From Thermogladius sp. (GTDB taxonomy: Archaea > Thermoproteota > Thermoprotei_A > Sulfolobales > Desulfurococcaceae), in assembly GCA_009904025.1 (NCBI GenBank), contig WYEE01000106.1:1-11114 (forward strand): a stretch of 11,114 nucleotides of DNA. The letters run 5' to 3'. The position numbers and the translations under genes are program-made. The number at the start of each line of letters is the position of its first letter. The first letter of the stretch is position 1. Below the pieces are notes generated by a model that saw only the letters and a list, made by a program, of their open reading frames with translations, was not told where the DNA came from and searched no databases. Of the stretch, positions 1 through 5,930 are shown piece by piece.

Positions 1-2088
1 TAGGCTGTAGTTTGTCGAAGCTTTCAAGCCGCTTGGCGGCTTCAGTCTCAGCCAAACGCCTGAAACCTGGTATGGTAGCGTGTTTGCTAAAGTAATTGTG
101 TACACGGCTCTGCTGGAATTCGGGTAAGCAGGGTAGTTGTTCTGCCACCCAGCGGATACAAGCTCCAGGCCGCTGCCGGCACCCCACTCGTTTAAGTATA
201 GCCGTATCGTCCTTGTAACGTTGAACAAGACGTGAGTGGAACCCCCTGAAATTCCGTAGAGTATTGTCACGTTGAATATCTTGAGACCTGGCGAAGCGTT
301 CTCGAGGTTCAAGTAGAATACTGCGGTCGCTGAGCTCCCCGGCTGAAGGACGGCGTCTAGTGTTAGGTTGTCGTTTAAAACCAGGATGCCACGGTCTCCG
401 GGTGTTAAAGATATTACTATAGGTGAGAGCGGCAATGGGCCGGGATTATATATTGTGATCGATAGTGGGGCCATCCCATTGCCGGGGTAGACGTACTGGG
501 GTGTACCCGAACCCCAGTAGTAGCTGGAGATCTCGGGTGGTGTGGTTGCGGAAGCTATGAGCGCGGGGTTGCTTACCTCGATATCACCGGTTAAGATCAT
601 GCTCGCTAGCTTCGATGAACCGTCGTTGTTGTATAAGAGCCCTCTCACAAAAACTTGAACAGTGTAGCATCCGCTTTCAACACCAGGCTTCACGTATATA
701 CCATTGAACTCCACCCTGGTTATCGAGAAGTGTGGGATATTCACGCCTTGAACCACGATTCTATTCGGGTAGAAAGCATCGGGTAGATTTAACTCAACGC
801 TGGCGTCCCTTAAATCCGCGCTCATGCTATTGTACACTTCAACTACAAGAGTGTTACTACCGCTATTGGGGTAAGCTACCCCGTCAAACCAGTAGGTTTT
901 CAGGATGGTGATATTGAGCGGGGGCGTGTTCAGTGGTATAAATATATTTATGACTGTGGAAGTGGGGAAGGATGTCCCCTGTTGATTCTGGAAGGCCTGA
1001 ATGTAGAGATGGACTCGTATAAACGTAGCGTTCTCGAATATGGACACCCCGTTGAAGCTTAGAGTGAGGACGTCGCCGTAGTTTAGAACAGTGTTCGAAA
1101 CCATTGTTTTAACCGAGGAGTAGTTTTCGAATAACGCGTTTTCCACGTGGGCTTCGATGTATATGTTGGATAGTGTGGATGTTGTTAGGCTACGTAGCGT
1201 CAGCCTGAAGCCTGTGTTGTTCAAGCCGGGTAAGACGACATCCCCTGTGAAGCCGTAGTCTAGTACCTGGAGTTGGAGGTTTGGCGGTTGGTCTACTGTG
1301 AAGTTAAACGATAGCTGGCTTGAATAACTGTAGGACACGCCGTCGCTTGTTTGAAGCGTGGCTTCAACATATAGTGAACCATTGTACACCCCTGGGCTCA
1401 CGGCTGGGTCTATCCATATATTGTTATACGTTAATACACCTCTCTCCCCCTCTGCGAGTACCTGTAGAGTGGACTTATTGGAGGTTAAGTGGAATAAACC
1501 GGGGAGCCTCACCCATGCCTCGAGTTGCTGTATGGTAGTGCTACCATCGTTCTCCACTTCTATCGCGAGTGTAGTGGGGTAGGAGCCCGGGTAGCCTACA
1601 GGAGACCAGTATACGTCTGTTATTGTTATGTTCAGTGGAGGGTACTCGCTCACGTTTACAAACCCGTTGAGTATCGCAGTCTCAAGCGTTGTCTGTTGAT
1701 AGTATGTTATGTTAAGGGTGAACCCGTATACACCGGGCTCCAGGTTTTTGCTCACGTCAACTATGTAACGGTATTCAAGGAGGTATCCGGCTGAAACCGG
1801 TTGGCCTAGTGTGTAGTTCACCGGCATAGAGCACTGGGGTGATCTCAGGGTGAAGCCTTGGGGTAGGGTTATGCACGCGGAGGGGTTGTACGCGTTCTGC
1901 GTCGAGTTGTATAAGACTCCTACCTCTAATACAGCCCCTGTACTACCCGGGTAGACGTCGCCCCCTGTTTTAGAAGTAAAAGACACGCTTTCAATAGACC
2001 ATCCGCTATTCTCCGCTTTGGAGGCGGCTGGCACCATTAGTGAGACGGCGATGAAGAATACAGTTAATATGCTCGCCCACAGCTTCAC
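1..2088 (-). CDS. Secreted multi-domain surface protein, COG1361 (S-layer-like) type; 3' end outside window
   Basis: The frame is open for 696 codons from a GTG at 2088 to the window edge, so the C-terminus is missing. Residues 1-25 form a clear signal peptide: short basic start (VKLW), hydrophobic core (ILTVFFIAVSLMV), then PAASKA before a polar mature part. The rest is low in charge, rich in Asn, Thr, Ser, Tyr and Val, carries many N-x-S/T sequons, and reads as repeated beta-sandwich domains. Six copies of a [Y/L]PG/PN motif start at residues 46, 166, 286, 406, 534 and 655, often preceded by I-x-I-x-x-x-Y-W. This matches archaeal COG1361/NEW3/CARDB-like exported proteins. The start lies 7 bp after the ABC ATPase stop; an ATG at 2096 meets a stop after three codons, so GTG is preferred. 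Role inferred: an extracytoplasmic partner of the adjacent ABC transporter or a cell-envelope protein. A C-terminal membrane anchor would be expected but cannot be seen. Confidence 0.82.
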   Translation of the reverse strand, partial: MKLWASILTVFFIAVSLMVPAASKAENSGWSIESVSFTSKTGGDVYPGSTGAVLEVGVLYNSTQNAYNPSACITLPQGFTLRSPQCSMPVNYTLGQPVSAGYLLEYRYIVDVSKNLEPGVYGFTLNITYYQQTTLETAILNGFVNVSEYPPLNITITDVYWSPVGYPGSYPTTLAIEVENDGSTTIQQLEAWVRLPGLFHLTSNKSTLQVLAEGERGVLTYNNIWIDPAVSPGVYNGSLYVEATLQTSDGVSYSYSSQLSFNFTVDQPPNLQLQVLDYGFTGDVVLPGLNNTGFRLTLRSLTTSTLSNIYIEAHVENALFENYSSVKTMVSNTVLNYGDVLTLSFNGVSIFENATFIRVHLYIQAFQNQQGTSFPTSTVINIFIPLNTPPLNITILKTYWFDGVAYPNSGSNTLVVEVYNSMSADLRDASVELNLPDAFYPNRIVVQGVNIPHFSITRVEFNGIYVKPGVESGCYTVQVFVRGLLYNNDGSSKLASMILTGDIEVSNPALIASATTPPEISSYYWGSGTPQYVYPGNGMAPLSITIYNPGPLPLSPIVISLTPGDRGILVLNDNLTLDAVLQPGSSATAVFYLNLENASPGLKIFNVTILYGISGGSTHVLFNVTRTIRLYLNEWGAGSGLELVSAGWQNNYPAYPNSSRAVYTITLANTLPYQVSGVWLRLKPPSGLKASTNYSL
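124..1953 (-). repeat. Six protein-level tandem domain repeats, about 120 residues each
   Basis: Inside the surface-protein gene, the motif Y-P-G-S / L-P-G-L / Y-P-N-S / Y-P-G-N recurs at codons starting (minus strand) at 1953, 1593, 1233, 873, 489 and 126. The spacing is 360, 360, 360, 384 and 363 bp. Between motifs the pattern is similar: V/I-E-V-x-N near +10, a middle strand such as WVRLP or ELNLP, then a P-G-V-Y/P-G-x-Y type turn. The DNA itself is strongly diverged, so these are old domain duplications rather than recent DNA repeats. Confidence 0.7.
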
Positions 2089-2092
2089 TGCT

Positions 2093-2815
2093 TCATCCCC
2101 CCATAGTCTTCGTGATGCATCTTGACTTAACCGGCTCTTGAGATCCAATTATGACCCCGTCTCTTATAACGTATATTCTCTCGCTGCAGTTTGCTACCTC
2201 GGGGTCGTGTGTTACAAGCACTATTGACAAACCTCTGTTGTTAAGCGCCTGGAAGGTCTCCATGACCACTTTAGCTGAAGCTCTATCTAGATTGCCGGTG
2301 GGCTCGTCTGCGAGTAGGATCAAAGGGTTGCCGACGATAGCTCTCGCTATGGCAACCCTCTGCTGTTGCCCGCCGCTTAGTTGGGTCGGCTTCTTCTCAA
2401 GCCATGACTCGTCTCCCCCGGCCATTGAGAGGGCTTTAACCACCATCCTCAGCCTCTCGCTACGGGGTACACCCCTAGCTATGAGGGGGAGCTCGATGTT
2501 CTCCCTGACACTCAGCCTCCCCACGAGGTTGAACCTCTGGAACACGAAGCCCAGGTAGTAGTTCCTGTAGTACGCCATTTCCTTCCCTGAGAGCTTCGAG
2601 ATATCTCGACCAGCAAGCCTTACCTCCCCCCTCGTGGGCTTGTCCAATAGGCCGATGATGTTGAGCAACGTGGATTTACCTGACCCGCTTGGCCCCATGA
2701 TGCTGATGAAGTCGCCTTTCCCCACAACGAGGTTCACGCCTCTTAAAGCTGGCGTCTCAATGCTCCCCGTCTTGTAGATTTTCCACACGTTGTTCAGCTC
2801 TATTACAGGCTCCAT
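2093..2815 (-). CDS. ABC transporter ATP-binding protein, MacB/LolD type
   Basis: This 240-residue cytoplasmic ATPase has the full ABC set: Walker A GPSGSGKST at 41-49, Q-loop Gln93 (FVFQRFNLV), signature LSGGQQQRVAIARAI from 146, Walker B LILLADEPTGNLD from 165 with catalytic Glu171, and the switch histidine in VTHD at 203. The F-V-F-Q-R-F-N-L, E-N-I-E-L-P-L and ADEPTGNLD wording is typical of the MacB/LolD/FtsE group (COG1136), which pairs with four-helix permeases carrying a large extracellular domain and acts in export or envelope mechanics rather than uptake. The ATG follows the stop of the HD gene with no intervening base, and its own stop is 4 bp before the surface-protein GTG, so the three genes are surely one transcript. 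No partner permease lies in the window; I infer that it is downstream (to the left). Confidence 0.93.
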   Translation of the reverse strand: MEPVIELNNVWKIYKTGSIETPALRGVNLVVGKGDFISIMGPSGSGKSTLLNIIGLLDKPTRGEVRLAGRDISKLSGKEMAYYRNYYLGFVFQRFNLVGRLSVRENIELPLIARGVPRSERLRMVVKALSMAGGDESWLEKKPTQLSGGQQQRVAIARAIVGNPLILLADEPTGNLDRASAKVVMETFQALNNRGLSIVLVTHDPEVANCSERIYVIRDGVIIGSQEPVKSRCITKTMGG

Positions 2816-3517
2816 TCAACCACCACAATACTTCTTAAAATCGCTGACCACGATATCCACGGGTGAGAATGCTCTCTCAAACACTTTTTCCGGCCCATCA
2901 CTCCTTGCCTTCTCACTCATAACCTTGTATGGGTTGCACCCCTCTTTATCCAGTGCTCTAAGCTTCCCCAGGAGTGTCTGCTGGAGTACATCCCCCAGCC
3001 TGGCGTCAAGTGAGTCTGCTAAGTGCACTATAAGCCCCTCTATCGTCGTAAAAGGCTGGAGACCATGGACTTCAGCGACTACTCTAATCAGCTTCTCCGG
3101 CGCCCCTCTTCTAGCGAGCTCGCCTATAATTGAGTAGTCGTGGGATAAGTACCAGTCCTCTCTAGACTTATACCCTCCCTCGATTTCATCCGGCCTGTAT
3201 TGGTAAAATTTGAATATGTCGTGTAGTAAAGCGGCTGCTACAACTAGATCCCTATCCGCCTTCAATCCATAGACCATCTCTACGTACTCTCTTATTCTCA
3301 CAGATGCTTCCACAACACCTATTGTATGTAGTAGTAGACCTCCCGAGAAAGAATGGTGTTTCCTGGGTGCCGCTGGCGAGTCTAGGAAGCCTACTATAGG
3401 CTTGGCATCTAAGAAAGATAGGGTGGGTTGTGTTAAAATTCCCAGAGTCACCTTTCTAATGCTCTCATCGCTTATGCTCTCTGCGTAACCTATAAGCTTG
3501 TTCACAAGCTCTCCCAT
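2816..3517 (-). CDS. HD-domain metal-dependent phosphohydrolase
   Basis: This is a 233-residue soluble protein of the HD superfamily. Likely metal ligands are visible in order: His54/His55 in KHHSFSGGLLLHT with His64, the HD pair at 99-100 (LLHDIFKF), His126 (SHDYS), His151 (EVHG) and Asp168 (HLADSLDAR). The HHSxxGGLLxHT opening resembles the HD part of YhaM-type nucleases and archaeal HD phosphodiesterases such as MptB (dihydroneopterin cyclic phosphate phosphodiesterase); I cannot choose a substrate from sequence alone. Start: ATG 3517 is chosen over GTG 3526 because GTGAT at 3526-3522 fits the 16S 3' end as a ribosome site 4 bases upstream. It is the first gene of the minus-strand ABC/surface-protein operon, and its promoter region is shared with padR. 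It has no signal peptide or membrane segment. The link between a phosphohydrolase and the exporter genes is unexplained. Confidence 0.85.
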   Translation of the reverse strand: MGELVNKLIGYAESISDESIRKVTLGILTQPTLSFLDAKPIVGFLDSPAAPRKHHSFSGGLLLHTIGVVEASVRIREYVEMVYGLKADRDLVVAAALLHDIFKFYQYRPDEIEGGYKSREDWYLSHDYSIIGELARRGAPEKLIRVVAEVHGLQPFTTIEGLIVHLADSLDARLGDVLQQTLLGKLRALDKEGCNPYKVMSEKARSDGPEKVFERAFSPVDIVVSDFKKYCGG

Positions 3518-3521
3518 ATGT

Positions 3522-3526
3522 ATCAC
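3522..3526 (-). promoter_or_regulatory. Ribosome binding site of the HD gene
   Basis: GTGAT, complementary to the 3' end of archaeal 16S rRNA, sits 4 bases before ATG 3517. It overlaps the alternative in-frame GTG, which argues that the GTG is part of the ribosome site and not the start. Confidence 0.5.
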
Positions 3527-3528
3527 TT

Positions 3529-3545
3529 GATATATCAGCTGATAT
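3529..3545 (+). promoter_or_regulatory. Putative operator 1 (HD-side), GATATATC-N4-GATAT
   Basis: The site reads GATATATCAGCTGATAT and contains a perfect 14 bp palindrome, ATATCAGCTGATAT (3532-3545). It lies between the predicted minus-strand TATA box (3556-3564) and the HD gene start, over the expected transcription start. The same 13 defined bases recur in opposite orientation at 3606-3622. A role as binding site for the neighbouring PadR protein is inferred from position and symmetry only. Confidence 0.55.
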
Positions 3546-3555
3546 GATTACAAAT

Positions 3556-3564
3556 GTTTAAAAG
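3556..3564 (-). promoter_or_regulatory. Putative TATA box for the HD/ABC/surface-protein operon
   Basis: On the minus strand this reads CTTTTAAAC, an archaeal TATA-like element in an AT-rich stretch. A start of transcription about 25 bases downstream would fall near 3535 and give a leader of under 20 bases to ATG 3517. A second similar element (TTTTTAAAC, 3572-3564) lies just upstream, so the exact box is uncertain. Confidence 0.4.
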
Positions 3565-3590
3565 TTTAAAAATATGTTTGGATACGAATG

Positions 3591-3598
3591 TTTATAAA
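3591..3598 (+). promoter_or_regulatory. Putative TATA box for the padR-ABC-2 operon
   Basis: TTTATAAA is centred in a perfect 12 bp palindrome, TGTTTATAAACA (3589-3600). Transcription would start about 25 bases on, near 3620, leaving a 12-20 base leader that carries the ribosome site GGGAG (3627-3631). Confidence 0.55.
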
Positions 3599-3605
3599 CA
3601 CGGCT

Positions 3606-3622
3606 ATATCTATCGATATATC
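3606..3622 (-). promoter_or_regulatory. Putative operator 2 (padR-side), GATATATC-N4-GATAT
   Basis: On the minus strand this reads GATATATCGATAGATAT. It matches operator 1 at all 13 non-spacer bases and differs in the four-base spacer (GATA versus AGCT). It lies between the padR TATA box and the padR start, so a bound protein would block polymerase or be bypassed only on derepression. The two sites are mirror images, each with its GATATATC end towards its own gene. PadR autoregulation is inferred. Confidence 0.55.
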
Positions 3623-3640
3623 TGAAGGGAGATGTTGGAG

Positions 3641-4105
3641 ATGGACAGGTGGTACTTCAAGGGGATGCTCAGGGTGATCGTGCTGAAGAGCCTTGCGGAG
3701 AAACCTCTCCACGGCTATGGTTTAATAGCGAGAATAGAGTCGGAGTACGGCTTCAAGCCTAGTCCAGGCGCTGTATACCCTCTATTAAGGAAGCTGATTG
3801 AGGAAGGCCTAGTCGCCGTTGAAGCCAAGCGTGAGGGGGATAAAGTGGTTAAAGTCTACAGTCTCACAGAGAAGGGTGCGGAGTATTTGAAGGGGTGTAG
3901 GCAGACGGAATTAATGCTGGAGGACTTGTCGAGAAAGATGAAGATAGCCCGTGAAACAGGATTGCTGACGCTTGCCAAGAACCTCTTATGGTTATTCAGG
4001 AACATTGAAAAGCTACCTCCGGAGAGAGTTGAGGAGTTCAAGAAGAAATTCATGGAGTTAAACGGGATGTTCTCAGAGGTGAGGGGTCTTCAGACATGGA
4101 CGTAG
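3641..4105 (+). CDS. PadR-family transcriptional regulator
   Basis: This 154-residue protein has a PadR winged-helix N-terminal half: LKSLAEKPLHGYGLIARIE (about 16-33), the recognition-helix signature SPGAVYPLLRKLIEEGLV (41-58), and a wing ending in KVYSLTEKGAEYL (71-83). Residues 84-140 are helical and charged, as in the dimerisation arm of PadR-s2 type repressors. ATG 3641 is preferred to ATG 3632 because GGGAG (3627-3631) abuts 3632 but is 9 bases from 3641; the longer form would only add three residues (MLE). The gene overlaps the next one by 10 bp, making PadR, the ABC-2 ATPase and the permease one operon. This is a common arrangement in which PadR represses an exporter and is released by the exported compound. 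No ligand can be deduced. Confidence 0.9.
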   Translation: MDRWYFKGMLRVIVLKSLAEKPLHGYGLIARIESEYGFKPSPGAVYPLLRKLIEEGLVAVEAKREGDKVVKVYSLTEKGAEYLKGCRQTELMLEDLSRKMKIARETGLLTLAKNLLWLFRNIEKLPPERVEEFKKKFMELNGMFSEVRGLQTWT

Positions 4106-5070
4106 TAGTTGTGGAAAACCTAGTTAAGAAGTACAAGGATGTCCTAGCGGTTAACGGCGTAAGCTTCACGGTGAAGAAAGGAGAGATCTTCGCCCTCCTA
4201 GGGCCCAACGGAGCTGGGAAAACAACTACAATCCACGTGATAGCCACATTGCTGAAGCCTACTTCAGGGAGAGTAATTGTTGAAGGATATGATGCGGTGA
4301 AAGAGCCGGGGAAGGTTAGGAGGCTTATAGGCATCGTGTTCCAGGAGCCTAGTCTGGACCAGCAGCTCACAGCATACGACAACATGTACATCCACGGCAG
4401 GCTCTACGGATACAACGGTGGTGAACTGCGCAAGAGGATACTCGAGCTACTCGAATTCGTTGACCTGAAAGAGTATGCTTTCAAACAAGTAAAGTACTTC
4501 AGTGGAGGAATGAAGAGGAGGCTTGAGATAGCTAGAGGGCTGTTGACAAACCCTGATATCCTCATACTCGACGAGCCGACGTTAGGGCTGGATCCCCAGT
4601 CTAGGGCGAGAGTCTGGGATTACGTGAGGAAGTTGAAAAATGATCTAGGTATGACGATACTCATGACAACCCACTACCTGGATGAAGCCGACGAACTTGC
4701 TGATAGGATTGCGATAATGGATCATGGGAGGATAATCGCGATGGGGACTAGCCTCGAGTTGAAGAACATGCTGGGAAGCGACGTCATCTACCTCAAGTTG
4801 TCGAAGCAAGCCCCGGAGGCTCTTTGCCGCGAGTTCAACGATGTGAAGGACTGCCGCCTCCTTGAGGACGGGATGGTTGAGCTTGTTGTGGATAACGCGA
4901 ACAAAGTTCTACCGGAGGTTATGAAACTAGTCATGGAGAAAGGGTATGAGGTTCGGGAAGTCAGCTACCGCAAGCCTAGTTTAAACGAGGTCTTCCTACA
5001 CCTAACTGGGAGAGAGCTGAGAGATAGCCTGGAGGCGCCCTCTCCCCCTAGAGGGAGGTGGCATCGATGA
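4096..5070 (+). CDS. ABC-2 type exporter ATP-binding protein (DrrA-like)
   Basis: This 324-residue ATPase has Walker A GPNGAGKTT at 36-44, Q-loop Gln83 (VFQEPSLDQQLT), signature FSGGMKRRLEIARGLL from 135, Walker B ILILDEPTLGLD from 155 with Glu160, and switch His193 (TTHYLDEADE). The 90-residue tail after the nucleotide-binding domain (about 230-324) with E-V-S-Y-R-K-P-S-L-N-E-V-F-L-H-L-T-G is the C-terminal regulatory region typical of DrrA/daunorubicin-type and NatA-like ATPases. Such proteins power export of drugs, lipids or other amphiphiles through an ABC-2 permease. The ATG lies inside the end of padR, with GAGGTGAGGGG (4076-4086) as ribosome site. The stop overlaps the permease start as ATGA. 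This is a different ABC class from the MacB-like ATPase at 2093-2815, so the two do not share a permease. Confidence 0.94.
   Translation: MDVVVVENLVKKYKDVLAVNGVSFTVKKGEIFALLGPNGAGKTTTIHVIATLLKPTSGRVIVEGYDAVKEPGKVRRLIGIVFQEPSLDQQLTAYDNMYIHGRLYGYNGGELRKRILELLEFVDLKEYAFKQVKYFSGGMKRRLEIARGLLTNPDILILDEPTLGLDPQSRARVWDYVRKLKNDLGMTILMTTHYLDEADELADRIAIMDHGRIIAMGTSLELKNMLGSDVIYLKLSKQAPEALCREFNDVKDCRLLEDGMVELVVDNANKVLPEVMKLVMEKGYEVREVSYRKPSLNEVFLHLTGRELRDSLEAPSPPRGRWHR
5038..5055 (+). other. Small hairpin overlapping the permease ribosome site
   Basis: CCCTCT (5038-5043) can pair with AGAGGG (5050-5055) around a six-base loop. The right arm runs into the GGAGGTG ribosome site (5054-5060). A ribosome finishing the ATPase gene would open it, so it could enforce translational coupling. 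This is based on pairing alone. Confidence 0.35.
5054..5060 (+). promoter_or_regulatory. Strong ribosome binding site of the permease gene
   Basis: GGAGGTG lies 6 bases before ATG 5067. It includes the in-frame GTG at 5058, which is therefore unlikely to be the start. It sits inside the end of the ATPase gene. Confidence 0.75.
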
Positions 5071-5930
5071 GAAGAGTAAACCTATCGCCGTTGATAGCCA
5101 TGGTGTACAGGCAGGTTAAAAGGTGGTTCAGCGCTAGGTCGAGGCTTGTATCCACAGTGTTGAACCCGCTTGTATGGATAATATTCCTAGGCTTAGGCTG
5201 GGGCTCGGTCTTCTCGGCATCCGGGTTCGGAGGTGCTCTACCAGGAATACCCATGCCGCCGGGGTTCTCCATCTCAGATCTAATCCAGAAGTACTTCAAC
5301 ACGATATTCGGAGGTGTAGACTACCTGACTTTCATGGTTAGCGGTATGGCCTCTATGGCTGTTTTCATGGCGAGCTTCATAGGTGGGATAAGCGTTATAT
5401 GGGACAAGCAGTTCGGCTACTTGAAGGAGACGCTTGTAGCGCCAGCATCTAGGAAGCTGGTGATAGCTGGGAGGATACTGGGCGACGCTATTGTGACGAC
5501 TATTCAAGGCCTCATAATAATCCTCCTAGGCTTCATCATTGCGAGTGGATTGAGGATTGCAGGCGTGGGGATAGCTTTAATATACCTGTTCTTCCTCGCG
5601 ATAACATTCTCCTCGCTGGGCGTTGTGATAGCACTTAAGCTATCCAGCGTGGAGGGATTCCAGATGATAGTGAACCTGCTGACAATGCCTTTGATGTTCA
5701 TGAGCGGGGTATTCTACCCGTTTGCGACAATGCCATCTTGGATGCAGGTCATCGCGCTGTACAACCCCTTGAGCTACGCGGTACATGCAGTGAGGTACTG
5801 GCTGACAGGGGCCGATGTTGGGCTGTCCCCCATGACTCCTGTAAACGACCTCCTAGTCCTTATAGCGGGCGCGGCGATTCTACTATTAATGGCCGGGTTT
5901 GCTTTCGAAAAAACATCTATCGAGGAGTAA
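5067..5930 (+). CDS. ABC-2 type exporter permease (DrrB-like)
   Basis: This 287-residue integral membrane protein has six predicted helices, at about 34-50, 87-111, 137-160, 167-191, 199-220 and 260-280, as in the ABC-2 permease fold. The cytoplasmic segment WDKQFGYLKETLVAPASRK (112-130) after helix 2 is the usual coupling region contacting the ATPase. The NPLVW start of helix 1, the SGVFYPF motif in helix 5 and the LYNPLSYAVHAVRYWLTG stretch (231-248) are typical of the DrrB/NodJ group. A 36-residue loop rich in Gly and Pro (about 51-86) faces outside. With the preceding ATPase it should form an export pump under PadR control; substrate unknown. ATG 5067 is chosen because of the GGAGGTG site 6 bases upstream and the ATGA overlap. 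Its last 14 bp overlap the end of the convergent aminopropyltransferase gene. Confidence 0.92.
   Translation: MRRVNLSPLIAMVYRQVKRWFSARSRLVSTVLNPLVWIIFLGLGWGSVFSASGFGGALPGIPMPPGFSISDLIQKYFNTIFGGVDYLTFMVSGMASMAVFMASFIGGISVIWDKQFGYLKETLVAPASRKLVIAGRILGDAIVTTIQGLIIILLGFIIASGLRIAGVGIALIYLFFLAITFSSLGVVIALKLSSVEGFQMIVNLLTMPLMFMSGVFYPFATMPSWMQVIALYNPLSYAVHAVRYWLTGADVGLSPMTPVNDLLVLIAGAAILLLMAGFAFEKTSIEE
5908..5913 (-). terminator. T-run terminator for the deoC-aminopropyltransferase transcript
   Basis: Six A on the plus strand give TTTTTT on the minus strand, starting three bases after the aminopropyltransferase stop codon. Archaeal RNA polymerase stops at such T tracts without needing a hairpin. It lies within the permease coding region, so the minus-strand transcript probably overlaps that gene only slightly. 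Confidence 0.4.

Noticed and set aside
1320..1794. Several short open frames on the plus strand across the surface-protein gene
   Set aside because: They lie antisense to a 696-codon open frame with a signal peptide and domain repeats, lack recognisable motifs and have no ribosome sites.
3551..3594. Direct repeat AATGTTTA at 3553-3560 and 3587-3594 as a further operator
   Set aside because: Both copies merge with the AT-rich TATA regions, so the similarity may only reflect base composition.
5058..5066. GTG 5058 as the permease start
   Set aside because: The GTG is part of the GGAGGTG ribosome site itself, and ATG 5067 is correctly spaced from it.
2093..5070. The idea that the two ABC ATPases form one heteromeric transporter
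   Set aside because: One has MacB/LolD-type motifs and the other has the DrrA-type signature and long C-terminal domain. They are on opposite strands, and only the DrrA-type has its permease here.
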